64,000 bases of DNA from Chromobotia macracanthus (Eukaryota; Chordata; Actinopteri; Cypriniformes; Botiidae): assembly GCA_036877525.1 (NCBI GenBank), contig JAZGTH010000001.1, positions 13,230,001 to 13,294,000 on the forward strand, in the 5' to 3' direction. A program made the translations under genes and the position numbers. The stretch's first letter is position 1; the number at the start of each line of letters is the position of its first letter. Below the pieces are notes generated by a model that saw only the letters and a list, made by a program, of their open reading frames with translations, was not told the origin of the DNA and did no database searches. Of the stretch, positions 13,004 through 24,500 are shown one piece after another.

Positions 13004-15284
13004 TCACTCTTCCTCTTGACTGGTGCTCTCTCCACGCTGGAAGCGTATGAAGTCCAGCACTCGTGCATCATGTAGAGTCAGGTACTGTCCCACTGTATAT
13101 TTGGGATCTGGTAGGAAGGTCTGGGGCAAAAGTCTTGTCTCAGAGTCACCACAAGGTATATCATCCATGTTGCCCAGAGTTACTGGTGCTTCACCTACTA
13201 TGTGTTGCCCTAGCTTCTTTCCTAAAGTTTCTGTCCCCTCCCTCGGTCCACCCTGGAACACAACAAGAGCTCCATAGCGGCCCATCTCCATGCCAACCTG
13301 GCCAGGAACCGCACCATGAACATATGTACCGATGTGCCAGTCAGAAGGAATGCCGAGTGACACAGCTCGCCTCATGCTGATGTTTTCACCCAACCGCCCT
13401 GAGGGGGGAAAATATATAATATTCAAATAATGAGGAGCAATTATATGAGTTACTGAGCAGACAAAAGACAAGGAGTGTTTAACACCCACATGTAAAAACA
13501 AGTATGACGTAAAACACCATGTAATATAGAATTTTCCAGTAGAATACAGAAAAATAAACCGGCACTGTAAACTTTGCTGCCTTAAATTTAATAGTTTAAA
13601 GTTAAATTTAATCAATTTGGTTGCACAAGTAATTACACTGGTGTAGACTGAGGTAAGAAATAGTATATAAACTTTAAGTTATACCTATATATATATAGGA
13701 TTTAAAGTAATAACTATTTTTTATAAGTTACCTCAGCTCTACACCAGTCAAGATTACAAAGAGTAAGTTGAAATAACTTACCAAATCGCAACCAAATTGA
13801 TTAAACTTAAAAAAAAATGACAGCAAATCTTTTTTTACAGTGTGGTGAAACTGTCCAATTAAGATTTTCTCTAAAAATAATTGTCAAATTGTCTGGAGGA
13901 GGGTTATATTGTGATATAAATTGAATGTAAATTTATTGCATTATATTTTTAGAATTTCCTTTTAATAAAAACTAACATAAATTAGTTTTCACATTTTGAC
14001 AGCTGATCTTTGCTTTTTTAAGTGTTTTAAGTAGCAATTTATTTTCAGTTTTCACAATTATTTATTTTAATTTCATTTTTTAGATTTAGTATTTTTTGTA
14101 AGTTGGTGTAATTTTATTCAAAGTTTTGGTTAACTGGTATAATTTAATAATGTTTTACTGTGTATATTTTTCAGGGTCATCTAGTAGTGATAAAAACTGG
14201 ATTTTAAAGGGTATTACAAACCATGTAATGTTAAAGAGCCAATACACACAATGTATAAGATGGTTTATTCTCACCTATAGTCAATGCCAGCTGATCTGCC
14301 AGTGAAGGTCCCTCGGGCAAATGAAGCTTAGTAATATCATCAGAAGACAGCACACTCTGAATCAGAGATCAGTTCAGTAGTTGATTAGAGGTGTGGGGGA
14401 AATGCACATACCACTGGCAATACAAATGTGAGGCACGTACCTTAACATAACCTGGCTTACTTTGGCTGCTGTGATGTGCCATTACTGACAAAGCAACATC
14501 CTTCACCAGCTGTTGAAACTTCTCATTTCTCGCAACAAAATCTGTCTCACAGTTCACCTTAAACACATTCCATGTGCATTTTAGTTCATATTGCACAGGT
14601 TTAGATACCACACACCTCGTGTGGTAAGAAGCAATATACTGAAACATGCACAATCCAGTGATTACTGAATACGTACCTCAACCATTACAGCAGATTTGTC
14701 ACCCATCAGAAGACCAATCAATCCCTCCTTGGCTTTCCGTCCCTCCAGTTTACTTGCTTTGCTCCAGCCCTCTTTCTGTGCTTGCTCATGTAGCCAACTT
14801 TCTGCCTGCAAACAACAAGTTGTGCAAATCATTTAACCACATTTCTTGTCACACGTACAAACTTGCGGCTGCACACAGTCATTACCACTTATTCGCACCT
14901 GTGTAATGTCATTATTACATTTCTCCAGAGCCTTTTTACAGTTGATGAAGGTGTAGCCCGTAGATTTGCGTAATTTCAGCAGAAGGGCTTTATCTGCCCC
15001 TAAACTGGGGCCGCTGGTGTAAAGAGACTGATGCTGTGTGAGACAAGCCTGTGAATGACATAACATGTAATGATGCTACAGGACATCACAAAACCGTATG
15101 AAAAGCGTTTAATTTGTCATTAATTCAATTACGGTCTCATTTGATCATAACGCCGGCATGCAAACAGCGCATAAGCCGCTTGACAAACGCAATAAAAACT
15201 CAGATCGCACAGTACGAAAAATGACTCAGTGCTCACCTTGCCCAGCTCACGTCTGACAGACCGAAATAAAGCATATAAAGCCAT
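13004..15284 (-). CDS. tsfm: Mitochondrial elongation factor Ts
   Basis: Nucleotide-exchange factor that regenerates EF-Tu-GTP during mitochondrial translation. Six exons (5' to 3'): 15237-15284, 14899-15048, 14677-14805, 14441-14557, 14275-14356, 13004-13398. They total 921 nt, 306 residues plus TGA, near the vertebrate norm. The N-terminus (MALYALFRSVRRELGK) is basic and amphipathic, as expected of a mitochondrial targeting sequence. Exon 2 has the UBA-like N-terminal domain (LRKSTGYTFINCKKALEKCN). Exon 4 carries the EF-Ts signature CETDFVARNEKFQQLVKDVA, and the last exon the conserved GRYGALVVFQ and GQHIVG blocks. The start is the first Met of the targeting region. Two possible minus-strand AATAAA signals lie at 12917-12922 and 12703-12708. 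A palindromic MITE sits in the last intron. Confidence 0.95.
13563..13842. mobile_element. Palindromic MITE in the last tsfm intron
   Basis: About 280 bp that folds back on itself. The termini are cactgtaaa and tttacagtg. Inner halves also mirror each other: caatttggttgc near 13610 against gcaaccaaattg near 13790, and actggtgtagactgaggtaa against ttacctcagctctacaccag. There is no coding capacity. This is a foldback, non-autonomous DNA transposon, probably hAT-like. Target-site duplications were not clear by eye. Confidence 0.75.
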
Positions 15285-15470
15285 TTTTATATCTTTCTAA
15301 GGACGAACGAGGGTTTCCTTTGCGACAGCAACTGAAATGTCATTGAAACGCTGTCGGCAGCGAGCGAGGAAGGTCGTACGACAATTCATGCACGCGTCAC
15401 ATGTAGCGCCATCTGCTGGCCAGGAGCTCATGCATTACAGTTGATTTATCATAAACTAGGATGACTTGTA
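15285..15470 (-). promoter_or_regulatory. tsfm 5' UTR/promoter region
   Basis: CpG-containing, TATA-less stretch directly upstream of the tsfm start codon (for example gctgtcggcagcgagcgagg), contrasting with the AT-rich surroundings. Promoter role is inferred from position and composition. Confidence 0.4.
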
Positions 15471-15889
15471 TAATGTGTCATCTTTATAATAACTTGTTTT
15501 TTTGTGGGGTTTTGTCTTGCTGCTGCTGGACAAATACAATCACGATTAGTAATCGATTAGTTTCATTTAAAATGGCCTTCTATGTTCTTCATGGGTTAAT
15601 CCTATTGGTAATCATGATAGCTCTAAATACGACTTGTTTGTTTGTATTATGTACTAACGTGCAATCCAATTTTTTTATAAAGTGAAAAGAAATGTTTTTT
15701 CTTTGAAAACTCATTAGGAGACCATTGGTATTACAGTATAATAAACACTGTATAGGTAATGAATGCAGTATGTCAAACAGTGTAATTTCGTGAGCACTTA
15801 ACCTCATCATAAAAAAAAATCCTTTCCCTTCATTTCCTATCCCTTCATTTCCTATCCCTCTCCCCTTTAAATCTCTCCCTTGTTGTAGA

Positions 15890-16030
15890 ATATGATACTC
15901 TGAGCACTGTCTGAAACTTGTATTGTGAGCACTTATTGTGTCTAGTTGCCTCTTCAGGTTGACTCGCTTGTTGTATTACGCACTTGTAAGTTGCTTTGGA
16001 TAAAAGCGTCTGCTAAATGAATAAATGTAA
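15890..16030 (+). repeat. SINE-like 3' tail
   Basis: The sequence ends in ttgctttggataaaagcgtc followed by tgctaaatgaataaatg, the L2-like tail shared by many fish SINEs. The tRNA-like head is missing or too diverged to see. The rest of 15470-16679 is AT-rich spacer without a supported gene. Confidence 0.6.
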
Positions 16031-16679
16031 ATTTGCCATTATATTGATTTTTTAAAATCATCTCTCAGCCTTATGAATGCCAGTCTGTTAAACTGGTTAA
16101 CAATAGACGAGACACAAACTCATGAAAGGAAGGAGCATGTGTCACTGGTGTGCCAGTCACTTTATGCACCAGGCGGAAGATAAAAGACTTTGGTAAAACT
16201 CATTGATGTGTGTGAATTGTACCACCTGGGCTTTGTGACAGTTTCTTTCATACTCCACATGTCATGGAAACTACCAGGGAACACATTCTTGCCAAGAACA
16301 TGTTCTTGCCAGATGGAGGCAGAGCATAATTTTAAGAAGGTATATAGACTTTTTTGACTGCATAGTACAGTATATCAGCATGCTATATAGCATGTAATAT
16401 TGTAATAATGTAATATTGTATTGCATTTTTTTCAAGAGGTACTTCCAGTTCCTGGACCAAGAAATGTACTAACTGTGACAAACAAAGAGGAACAGAGACT
16501 GAGTCATTTTTATCATTTTTAACAACTTCCTCTACCTCGTCACTTCCAACACCTTTATGATCACAGCAAAATTTTCACTGACTCAGCTGGGCTTTTAAAC
16601 TGAAAACTAGGAGTTATTATTGTGACTTAATGTTTGTGTGTATGGGAGGAGTTCTTAAGGACTAATTGATCTGAGAAGG

Positions 16680-16686
16680 TATAAAA
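16680..16686 (+). promoter_or_regulatory. TATA box of the EndoU-like gene
   Basis: A TATAAAA motif lies about 50 bp upstream of the start codon at 16731, which would put the transcription start near 16710 and leave a very short 5' UTR. TATA-type promoters are typical of tissue-restricted genes and contrast with the other genes in the window. Confidence 0.6.
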
Positions 16687-16730
16687 ACTGAACTGGGTTT
16701 TAATCTGCAGTTTCTGCGTCTGGATCGTCC

Positions 16731-19700
16731 ATGATGAAGGTTATCCTCGTTCTCTCTCTCACCATCGCCCTGATCTCTCAGGGCTACAGTGGTATGTTCA
16801 AACCTGCATTTTTTGTATGATAGTTGTATGATACATTCATAAGTTAAGTTAAAAAACAACAAAAACATGTTAAACTGTTACTGTGGATATAAGGGTATAC
16901 TGAATTTTATTTAAACTTGTTCTATTTGAATTTATAAGGGTATACTGAATTTTATTTAAACTTGTTCTATTTGAATTTATAAGGGTATACTGAATTTTAT
17001 TTAAACTTGTTCTATTTGAATTTATAAGGGTATACTGAATTTTATTTAAACTTGTTCTATTTGAATTTATATGGGTATACTGAATTTTATTTAAACTTGT
17101 TCTATTTGAATTTATTGCCTTATGATTTATTGCCTTATGATGCTTCAGATAAACTCAATCCGTAATCAAATGGTGTACCTAATTGTCCTATATTTTATAC
17201 AGTTTAAATGATTAGAAACACAAATACTAAAAGCAATGGGTAATGGAAGCCTCTGTTCTATCACATAAAGTATAGCCTTAAAGGGCTAGTTTACCCAAAA
17301 AATAAACTTTTTATTTATTTGCATTAATTTATTTAAATCATTTATATACCATCATGTCATTTCAAACCTGTATGACTTTTTTCTTTACTGGAACACAAAA
17401 GAAGATATTTTGTGGTTTTGTGTCCATACAGTGGAAGTAAATGGGTGCCACTGTTGTTTGGTTACCAAGATTAAAAAATATCTTTTGTTACTCAAATCAA
17501 AAAAGTCATAAAGGTTTGGCATTAGATGAGATTTTAAGTGAAATATCCCTTTAACAGCATTTGTAGCATTTGCAATATGTCTCACCTTCATCAAGTCTCA
17601 TGTAAGTGAAGATGTGGAAAGTCTTTCAGGGTCTTGAACGACTGTCACTGTGACTCAAAATGCCAGCAGCATGAGAACTGCTGTGATAAAAAGCAGTGTG
17701 GTTTTCAAGGCGAGCACCAACATCCAGAACTCTGTTTCTGTTCTCTAAACAGTTTATCAGCATTAATTTAGTACTAAAATAAATGTTAAAATTCAGAATA
17801 AACAGCTTAAAGACAGAACAGAATAAAAGTTGCTTAACAGCAGAAGGACTGCAATAAGTGATGGATTGCGATGTGTATTAGTATGTTTTTGGGAAAATGC
17901 TGCTTACTGAACAGAAACTCTGAAGGTCTGCTGTCTACCCAAACTGGATTTTTCACTAAATTCAGTTTAACAGAAATGAAAAGAAACTCTGTGTCTTTGT
18001 TCAGTTAGGAAAATGGTGCAAACAAATTGACAAACTCCTTAAGTACAAACAAAAATACAAACAAATTGTAAGTGGAAACAAATGCTGACTGTCATTCATT
18101 TAATAAACAGCTTATGCAGAAATCTCCCACAAACATGCTTATGCTTAAGGTCTGTTAGAGCATATGGGACAAATCCACTTTTATATAAAACTTATCACTG
18201 TAAAAGAAATTTAACCCTGAGTCCTGTTTATTTTGGATGCCAAAGAGGAGCTCAGCTGTGTCTACCTGTATAGTTTCACACACTTATTACATTCATTCAC
18301 AGTACCAAACAACAGATCTGAGAGTCTTACATTGATTGTCTGTGTCATACAAAAGATCCACCATTTACCATTATCTAATTATTTGTGCTGTTATGCATGA
18401 GGCTGTCACAGCATGAATCTGCACTATACCCAGTTTGTATGCCAGACGCAGACATACAATAGCAAAAACAATACAGCACATAAACACCTGTCCACTTACA
18501 TTCTCAGTTATGCACACAAATTAAAAACACGCTTATACAGGAAAATGACACTGCAAACTTTCACAATGAATAGTAAAAAAAAAAAGTGAAAAAGTGAAAA
18601 AGAATGCATGCTTTAGTTTGTGCTATTGTGTTGGTCACTGCTCTGTCACCCAGATGGCAAGGATAGTTGATTTAATGTTGAATCAATGTTAAAAAATAAC
18701 CTATAATACTATAATAGTAATATTAATAAACTATAATAGTATAGTACAGGTGTCTATTTCATAGGCCATTCATATTTTTTGCAGAAAATGTACAAATTTT
18801 GCCCTTGACTTCATAATTGCAATAATAGCTTGGTTAATTTGCTTACAATTACTAAACTTCAGTTTCTGAGTGATCTAATTTAATAACTACGTTCTTTCAT
18901 TCATCTACAGTCTCCTTCATATCCTGTCAGTCTGTTTGCGCTCTCCAGGCACTAATGCTTTGTTTATGCATCCGTTTCTCTTGCGTCTCCAGCATTAACC
19001 AGCGTAACTGATGCTGAGATTAAATCTCTGACTGAGAAACTGTACAGCTTGGACACTAACAGGGCCACAGCCTCACAGCTGGTTATTGACCCCCAGGAAG
19101 AGATCCCAGAGTCTGAGACTGGTTCTAAGAATGACCTCTCACCACGCCCGTAAGCTAAAACACCCCAGCTAACAAGGAACAATCTCTAAAAGTTCTCTCA
19201 AAGTTATCAAAAACGCTTTTGCAGTAACAGTACTAGAACTTTAACGTTATATGCCACATATTAAAAATGTCACTCTTAAGTTGTTAGTGGAACGTTTTAA
19301 CGTTTTAAAAACGTTTGAATAACATTCTTATAACCATGCAATGCTTTGGTAAACATGGGAAATGTTCTCACAATCTAAAATTGTTAGCTGGGACCCCCAA
19401 ATAAAAACATATGCACACGTCTTATTGTCTTATGCATTATAATATTTCTCTCCAGATTGTTCAAGTATGTGAACGAGGATACGTTGTTCTCCAAGCCCAC
19501 ATATAACGCTCTCCTGAGACTGCTTGATAACTACAAGAGGGTGACAGGAGAAGCTGAGGATGTCCCCTCTCAAGAGATAAAGGAGCAGGAGACGTTCCTT
19601 ACAGAGACCATGTTGAATACAGCGCTGGGCAAGGAGCTCTACAATTTCCTTCATTCTAAAGGTACGAGTTAGAAAACTGACAGACATTACCAAAATGTGA

Positions 19701-21052
19701 AATTGTGATAGTGACTGAAAAGTCATAGCATTACTATATATAGTGTCCTGTATCTTAACTGGTAGAGCATTGCGTTAACAGCACAAAAGGTTGTGGGTTT
19801 GATACCAAGGGAACACACATCCTGATCAAATGTACAGCTTGAGTGCACTGTAAATTGCTTTGGATAAAAGCATCATTGCCAACAATCGGTCCATCATAAA
19901 TTTATTGCTCATGTAACTCTTTAACAGTTACCATTTTTAATGCAAATAGACTGAAGATACAGATTATAGTTACATAGATTATAGTTTTGTAATGACATCA
20001 GATGCTGTTGTTTCTGTCTAATAAACATTTGGACATTTTAATACTGTTTTGTTATGGGTCAGGTGCATACTCATCACAGAATGAGTTCATCCAGGATCTG
20101 AAGATGATGTGGTTCGGTCTGTACTCTCGGTCCAATGGCAAGCTGGACTCTAGCGGATTTGAGCACATCTTTGTAGGTCAGTCTATGTGTGTGATCAAAT
20201 GTGATAGACTGCATTATGCATCTCTTTGGCTCACATGGAGTGTGTATGTGTGTTTTCATTTGTAATGTATTTCTGTCACAGGAGAAATTAAGGGAAGTAA
20301 GGTGTCTGGTTTTCACAACTGGCTGCAGTTTTATCGGAATGAGAAACAGGGGCTCCTGGATTATTACAGCTATAGTTTTGATGGCCCTGTGAGTATGTGA
20401 CTCAAATGAACATATTGTGTATTTAAAGGGCATACATATTCATAGCACACAAATCAGTATGGATGTCTACTTATGGTGGAATTTAAAAAGATTTAATATA
20501 ACTTATTTTTGTTTTCAGTAGACCACATATCCGGATGTGTTGGGAATGCAGTTTGAATGGGATGGATATTTTAAAGAGGTTGGATCTGCCTTTATTGGCT
20601 CTAGTCCTGAGTTTGATCTGGCTATGTACACTCTCTGCTACATCACTCGCCCCGGCAAGAGGTAAGTTGTTTTTTGAAGTTGTTTTAAGGTTTTTCTTTT
20701 TAGTCCCTCTGCTTTATCCATCTACTCACCCATTTACCCATCTACATCAGTAAATCTATCTGTTAATGTGGCGATGAGTTTTATATATCCATTCATACGT
20801 ATTCCATAGGATCGTTGATGCTAAAATGATTATTTCTTTGCAATTTATATCAAAATATTACTTTTATAATATATTAATACTCTAATAAATGTAGCCTATA
20901 CATTTTTGTCTTAACCATGTGTTTGACTGCATTCTAGGTGTTATGTGAGTTTTGGAGGAAAAACTCAACCCATTCAGACCTACACATGGGACAAGAGCAC
21001 CTATGGGGATGGAAAGAAGTACATTGCCTCCGCTTACCCTGCCACACCCTGA
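16731..21052 (+). CDS. endou: Secreted EndoU-type (poly(U)-specific) endoribonuclease-like protein; possible nonsense lesion at exon 6
   Basis: Member of the XendoU/placental protein 11 family, metal-dependent endoribonucleases cutting at uridines. Seven exons: 16731-16791, 18993-19149, 19456-19661, 20063-20176, 20282-20388, 20522-20661, 20938-21052, summing to 900 nt (299 residues). Exon 1 is a signal peptide (MMKVILVLSLTIALISQGYS). Exon 2 starts the EndoU domain. The family's catalytic triad residues are visible: His176 (GFEHIF), His191 (GFHNW) and Lys233 (GYFKEVGS), plus the terminal YTWDKSTYGDGKKYIA block. Human ENDOU has two somatomedin-B domains that this model lacks. At the exon 6 acceptor the expected Trp codon reads TAG; the model assumes the acceptor just after it. 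If the upstream cag is used, translation stops before Lys233. The poly(A) signal is at 21154-21159. Which fish paralogue this is cannot be decided here. Confidence 0.82.
16891..17115. repeat. Minisatellite, five 45-bp units, EndoU-like gene intron 1
   Basis: Five consecutive 45-bp copies start at 16891, 16936, 16981, 17026 and 17071, each opening with aagggtatactgaattttat. The copies are almost identical; the last opens with atggg. High identity indicates recent expansion and likely length polymorphism. Confidence 0.97.
17278..17554. mobile_element. MITE with TTAAAGGG-type termini
   Basis: About 277 bp with inverted ends (ttaaagggctagtttaccca and aaatatccctttaa). The internal text includes acctgtatgact and ggaacacaaaagaagata. 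The same family recurs at 47972-48197 and 60891-61173. It is non-coding and abundant in teleost genomes. Confidence 0.75.
17598..17700 (+). pseudogene. Relic somatomedin-B exon inside intron 1 of the EndoU-like gene
   Basis: In one frame from 17601 this stretch has the complete eight-cysteine somatomedin-B pattern: Cys codons at 17601, 17613, 17643, 17649, 17661, 17679, 17682 and 17697, with the typical RCGKSF, DCHCDSKC and ENCCD blocks. The Gly that normally follows the first Cys and one more residue is replaced by a TGA stop at 17607-17609. Flanking acceptor (atcaag) and donor (gttttc) are poor. ENDOU proteins of mammals carry somatomedin-B domains between signal peptide and catalytic domain, just where this lies. 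I read it as an ancestral coding exon that has died. Confidence 0.75.
19164..19392. mobile_element. CCCAGCTAACA-family MITE
   Basis: About 229 bp with inverted ends cccagctaacaagg and ttgttagctggga, between EndoU-like exons 2 and 3. The interior is a series of gttct/agaac and aacgtt motifs. It belongs to the family seen also at 11036-11170, 33165-33380, 37337-37547, 43841-44155 and 57792-58114. Confidence 0.8.
19742..19880 (+). repeat. tRNA-derived SINE
   Basis: Has a tRNA-like RNA polymerase III promoter (A-box-like aactggtagagca, B-box-like ggtttgatacc) and ends in the tail ttgctttggataaaagcat. This is the structure of the cyprinid DANA/HE1-type SINEs. It is not a functional tRNA gene. Confidence 0.75.
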
Positions 21053-21153
21053 TTCTCTGTTGAGCTGAAAACAACAGAGCCACTGGCAACATCATCTGTG
21101 TTTAATGCCCACTCATCTCTATGCTATTTGACATCTGAGTTGACACTGGACCA

Positions 21154-21159
21154 AATAAA
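21154..21159 (+). other. Poly(A) signal of the EndoU-like gene
   Basis: AATAAA about 100 bp downstream of the stop codon, followed by a T/GT-rich stretch (ttttgtttgtaactg). Confidence 0.75.
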
Positions 21160-21414
21160 AACACAAACAGAAAAACATCCCTCACTGACTTTTGTTTGTA
21201 ACTGTCTAATACACATCTGATTTCTAACTCATCCTTCTCAAAATTATAAACACCTTTTATTGCTTTGGTAAGCAATGTTATGTTCTTGTAAGAGTTTTAT
21301 TGAGGTTTTTCCAAAATCTTGAACAATAGATTTAAAAACATCCACATCACACATACACACACACAAACAATAAAGGAACAGAATTAATTAATTAAATTAA
21401 ATGAACAATTTTTT

Positions 21415-21482
21415 TTTATTCATGAAGAAGTACCTTCATTACTATAATAATAATAATAATAATTATTATTATTATTATTATT
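21415..21482. repeat. Palindromic trinucleotide tract and sumf1 poly(A) signal
   Basis: At about 21440-21482 a run of ATA/TAA triplets turns into TTA/ATT triplets, forming an AT-only potential hairpin. A minus-strand AATAAA (TTTATT at 21415-21420) is a good poly(A) signal for sumf1, about 130 bp past its stop. The tract lies between the convergent EndoU-like and sumf1 genes. Confidence 0.6.
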
Positions 21483-21549
21483 ACTTGTACTTTTTCAGGA
21501 TCCAAAGTAACATCTCAGTGTATGCCAGTAAGAAATCTTATGTCTGAGG

Positions 21550-24500
21550 TTATGGATTAGGGTCAGATGCACAGCGGAAGCCCAGATTAGAGGCAGAGCT
21601 GTCGGGGGTGTTCTGACTGCGGGCTGCACACCTGTACCTGTAGCAGTATGACTACAGAGAGACAACATTCAAGAGTTATCACTTATCAAGCTTTACCATC
21701 ATTTGTCATTTCCATGGGCAAATTTGTGCAGAACAGCTTTCCGTCCATGCAAAATATGTGAACATTTTATCAATTTGCATGTCTGAGTGTGTTTTACCTT
21801 ATGGCACATATATGAGCCTCCCTTCTTGACTCTGTCTGTCCCGGATTCTGGTCCTTTCTGCATGTAAATTGGGACATGTGGAATAAGGGCCAAACACAAG
21901 AAAAGCTTTTTTATGCATACTTGCCTTATGTGTGTAAAAGAATATAAAGATCTTTTCAGTGTGGATGTACATGCTCATAGATTCAAGTGAGTCTTACAGG
22001 GTTGTGCTTATCCTCTGTGGTGTGATGAACATTCCACCAGTCTGCTGTCCACTCCCACGCATTCCCCACCATGTCATACAGTCCAAAGCCATTAGCAGGA
22101 AATGACATCACCTGCCCAATTATATTTACATGATCAACATCTGCTAAACAATGAAAAATAATGCAAATCACATTCATATATGACAATATACAGTGGGGTT
22201 AAAGGCATACTTGAGGTGGTTGTATTTTTATTATCAGCATAACTGAATCTAAAACATGTAAATTAATTTTAATAGTATTTGAAATGTCTTCCTTTCACTT
22301 TAATGACAACATGGCATCAGGTTCCAAAAGTTTGAGGAAAACCTAAAGATCTATGTTATCCCAGCATGATCTGAGAATGTTACAAATAGCATCCTTGGAA
22401 ATGGAAGCAAGAATGTCTGAGTTTACATGGTCAAAATTACAAACTTGCTTATTTGATTAGGGACCTATAAATACTGCAGAATCTTAAACATTTCATATTC
22501 ATAGTCTTTGTTTAACATAGTCTTTCTTTAAAATGCTTTATTATCGTTACGTTGTTATTTTTTTAATTAATTATTTCATTGTTTAAATTAGAACTTAAAC
22601 TCAAATTTTCAAGGTGAACTTTGAATCCACATCTGACTTCTTAGTCTGTCTTTCTCCTTCAATAGTTGATTGAATAATAATTCTATTGTCTGTTACCGGT
22701 GATGTGTTAATATAGCCATCCTCTGCTGTGTTGTGATTAGGAAAATCTCCCTGCCACAGGTTAGCATAGTGCTGACCTTTGGGCATTAGTTTATTTCCCC
22801 ATGGGTACAGCCTAGCAAGACAAATAGAGAGAAACATGTTAAAGTATAAAAATGGACAGAAAGTATGGACTTCATTCCAAAACACACACACCTATCCTGC
22901 AGTCCTCCTCTACAAGCGAACTCCCACTCAGCTTCAGTGGGGAGTCTGCGCTCGACCCAACGACAGTACGCTTGAGCGTCAGCCCATGACACATGCAGAA
23001 CAGGGTGATTCATTCTAATTATAAACACACAAAGATTTTGAATTCAGTATGACATGTAGTGCTACATGTTTTGTGATGTAAATACAGACACATGAATTAC
23101 CTGTTTGTATAATTAGTAATGTACTGAGTTTGAGGTTACTAAACAATGACTGTCAATGGCCAGTTAGAACCAGGTAACTGAACAGCTGGTAGGTAAGACA
23201 AAAATAACCCATTTGGAGGCAGGTATAAATTAACCCCCCTGATTACAGTGGCATTCTGTATAACAATGTAGTGTTGTATACATATATATTTCATACCTCT
23301 GCTTTATTTTTGAATCTTGCCCTTCTGGGTGTCTCCAGTCTGCACCTTTTACTGGTGACCACCAAGGAGCTGCAGCAACCTAATGACAATGAATATACAT
23401 GGACATCTGGTTAACTTACAAACTATTGCACAGCAAAGTGAGCTGTTTTGGATCTCTGTGGAGATTATGATCTTAAGTTCTCTCTTTTAAAACATGAGTC
23501 CATGTATGGCGCACATGCAGGCATATTTTTTTTACTATATTTGTAGCTAATTTTTTACTTTTGTGTTATTATCTGATCTATCTGTTCCACTTACCTCTGA
23601 GGCTAGAGACATTCTGTTCTCTAGCCCCTCACTAATTTAATTTGGTGGTCATAAATTTTTGCACTAAATTACTAGTGTTACTGTGTACTGACAACAAACA
23701 TGGAAATGAACTTTTTCCCAACATCGGGATTTTAGTTTGTCGTTATCATATAAATATAAAACAATGTATTTTCAGATAAGATAATGGATCACCATTTCAC
23801 CAAATTTTTTCAGTTTATAATTCATCTCTAAGCAGATTACAGTAACAACAGTTACCATACCACAGAAACACATGTAAAATTAAGTATGTGCATAAATGTC
23901 TCTTACCGCATGTGACAGTGTGCTTTTCACCTCTTCACTTAGCAGCCCCTCAAAAACAAAGGAGTCCCCAAACCGTTCAGCCTACAGACACAGACATTGA
24001 GTGAGTGTGTATGTGTGTTCATTATATGTCTCACGTCCCTGTAAGAGGCTGTGATGTACCTCTGTGGTGTAGCCTGTCTGGTTGGTGAAATATTGGAACT
24101 GCTGGTTTGTGACCTCATGTTCTTCAATGTAAAACGGGTCCAGCCACACTCTCCTCTGAGGTCCCTCTCCATCTTGTGGTATCCCTGGATCATCAGTGCC
24201 CATCATAAACCAACCTCCCTGCAAAAGAACCAACTACACACACACACATTAAACAAATACATATGACTCATGAACTGTATTTAGATTCATGAACTTTATG
24301 AAATATTATTTAATAATCACTTATGACAACTACAAACGTATCATAACAAGCCTACCTTACTGGGTACGTCAGGTACGTCGTTTGCTGGTTTGGAGTATAT
24401 ATTGGCACCATCGTGCTGTTTTATTGTGATCTTCTCACTAAAGTCAACAGCCCCATCCCTTTTCAGCCCCTGACAGCCACAGTCTGTGCCCTGCGACTCC

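Noticed and set aside
13004..13615. 203-codon open frame on the minus strand
   Set aside because: Only the part up to 13398 is coding, the last tsfm exon; the upstream part is read-through into intron after a clear ctcag acceptor.
16891..17115. Regular repeats resembling a CRISPR array
   Set aside because: Units are head-to-tail with no unique spacers, in a vertebrate intron.
17601..17612. TGA in the cysteine-rich somatomedin-B frame as a selenocysteine codon
   Set aside because: The position is Gly in the family, splice sites are poor, and no SECIS-like element was noticed. Decay is the simpler reading.
19745..19810. tRNA-like sequence
   Set aside because: A- and B-box similarity comes from a tRNA-derived SINE; it continues into a SINE tail and lacks a proper cloverleaf.
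24072..24222. Start of sumf1 translation at the Met in MVLLQGGWFMMG
   Set aside because: The signal-peptide exon 1 at 24356-24601 joins in phase and the codons before GGW are exon 2 sequence; a full-length secreted enzyme is the better model.
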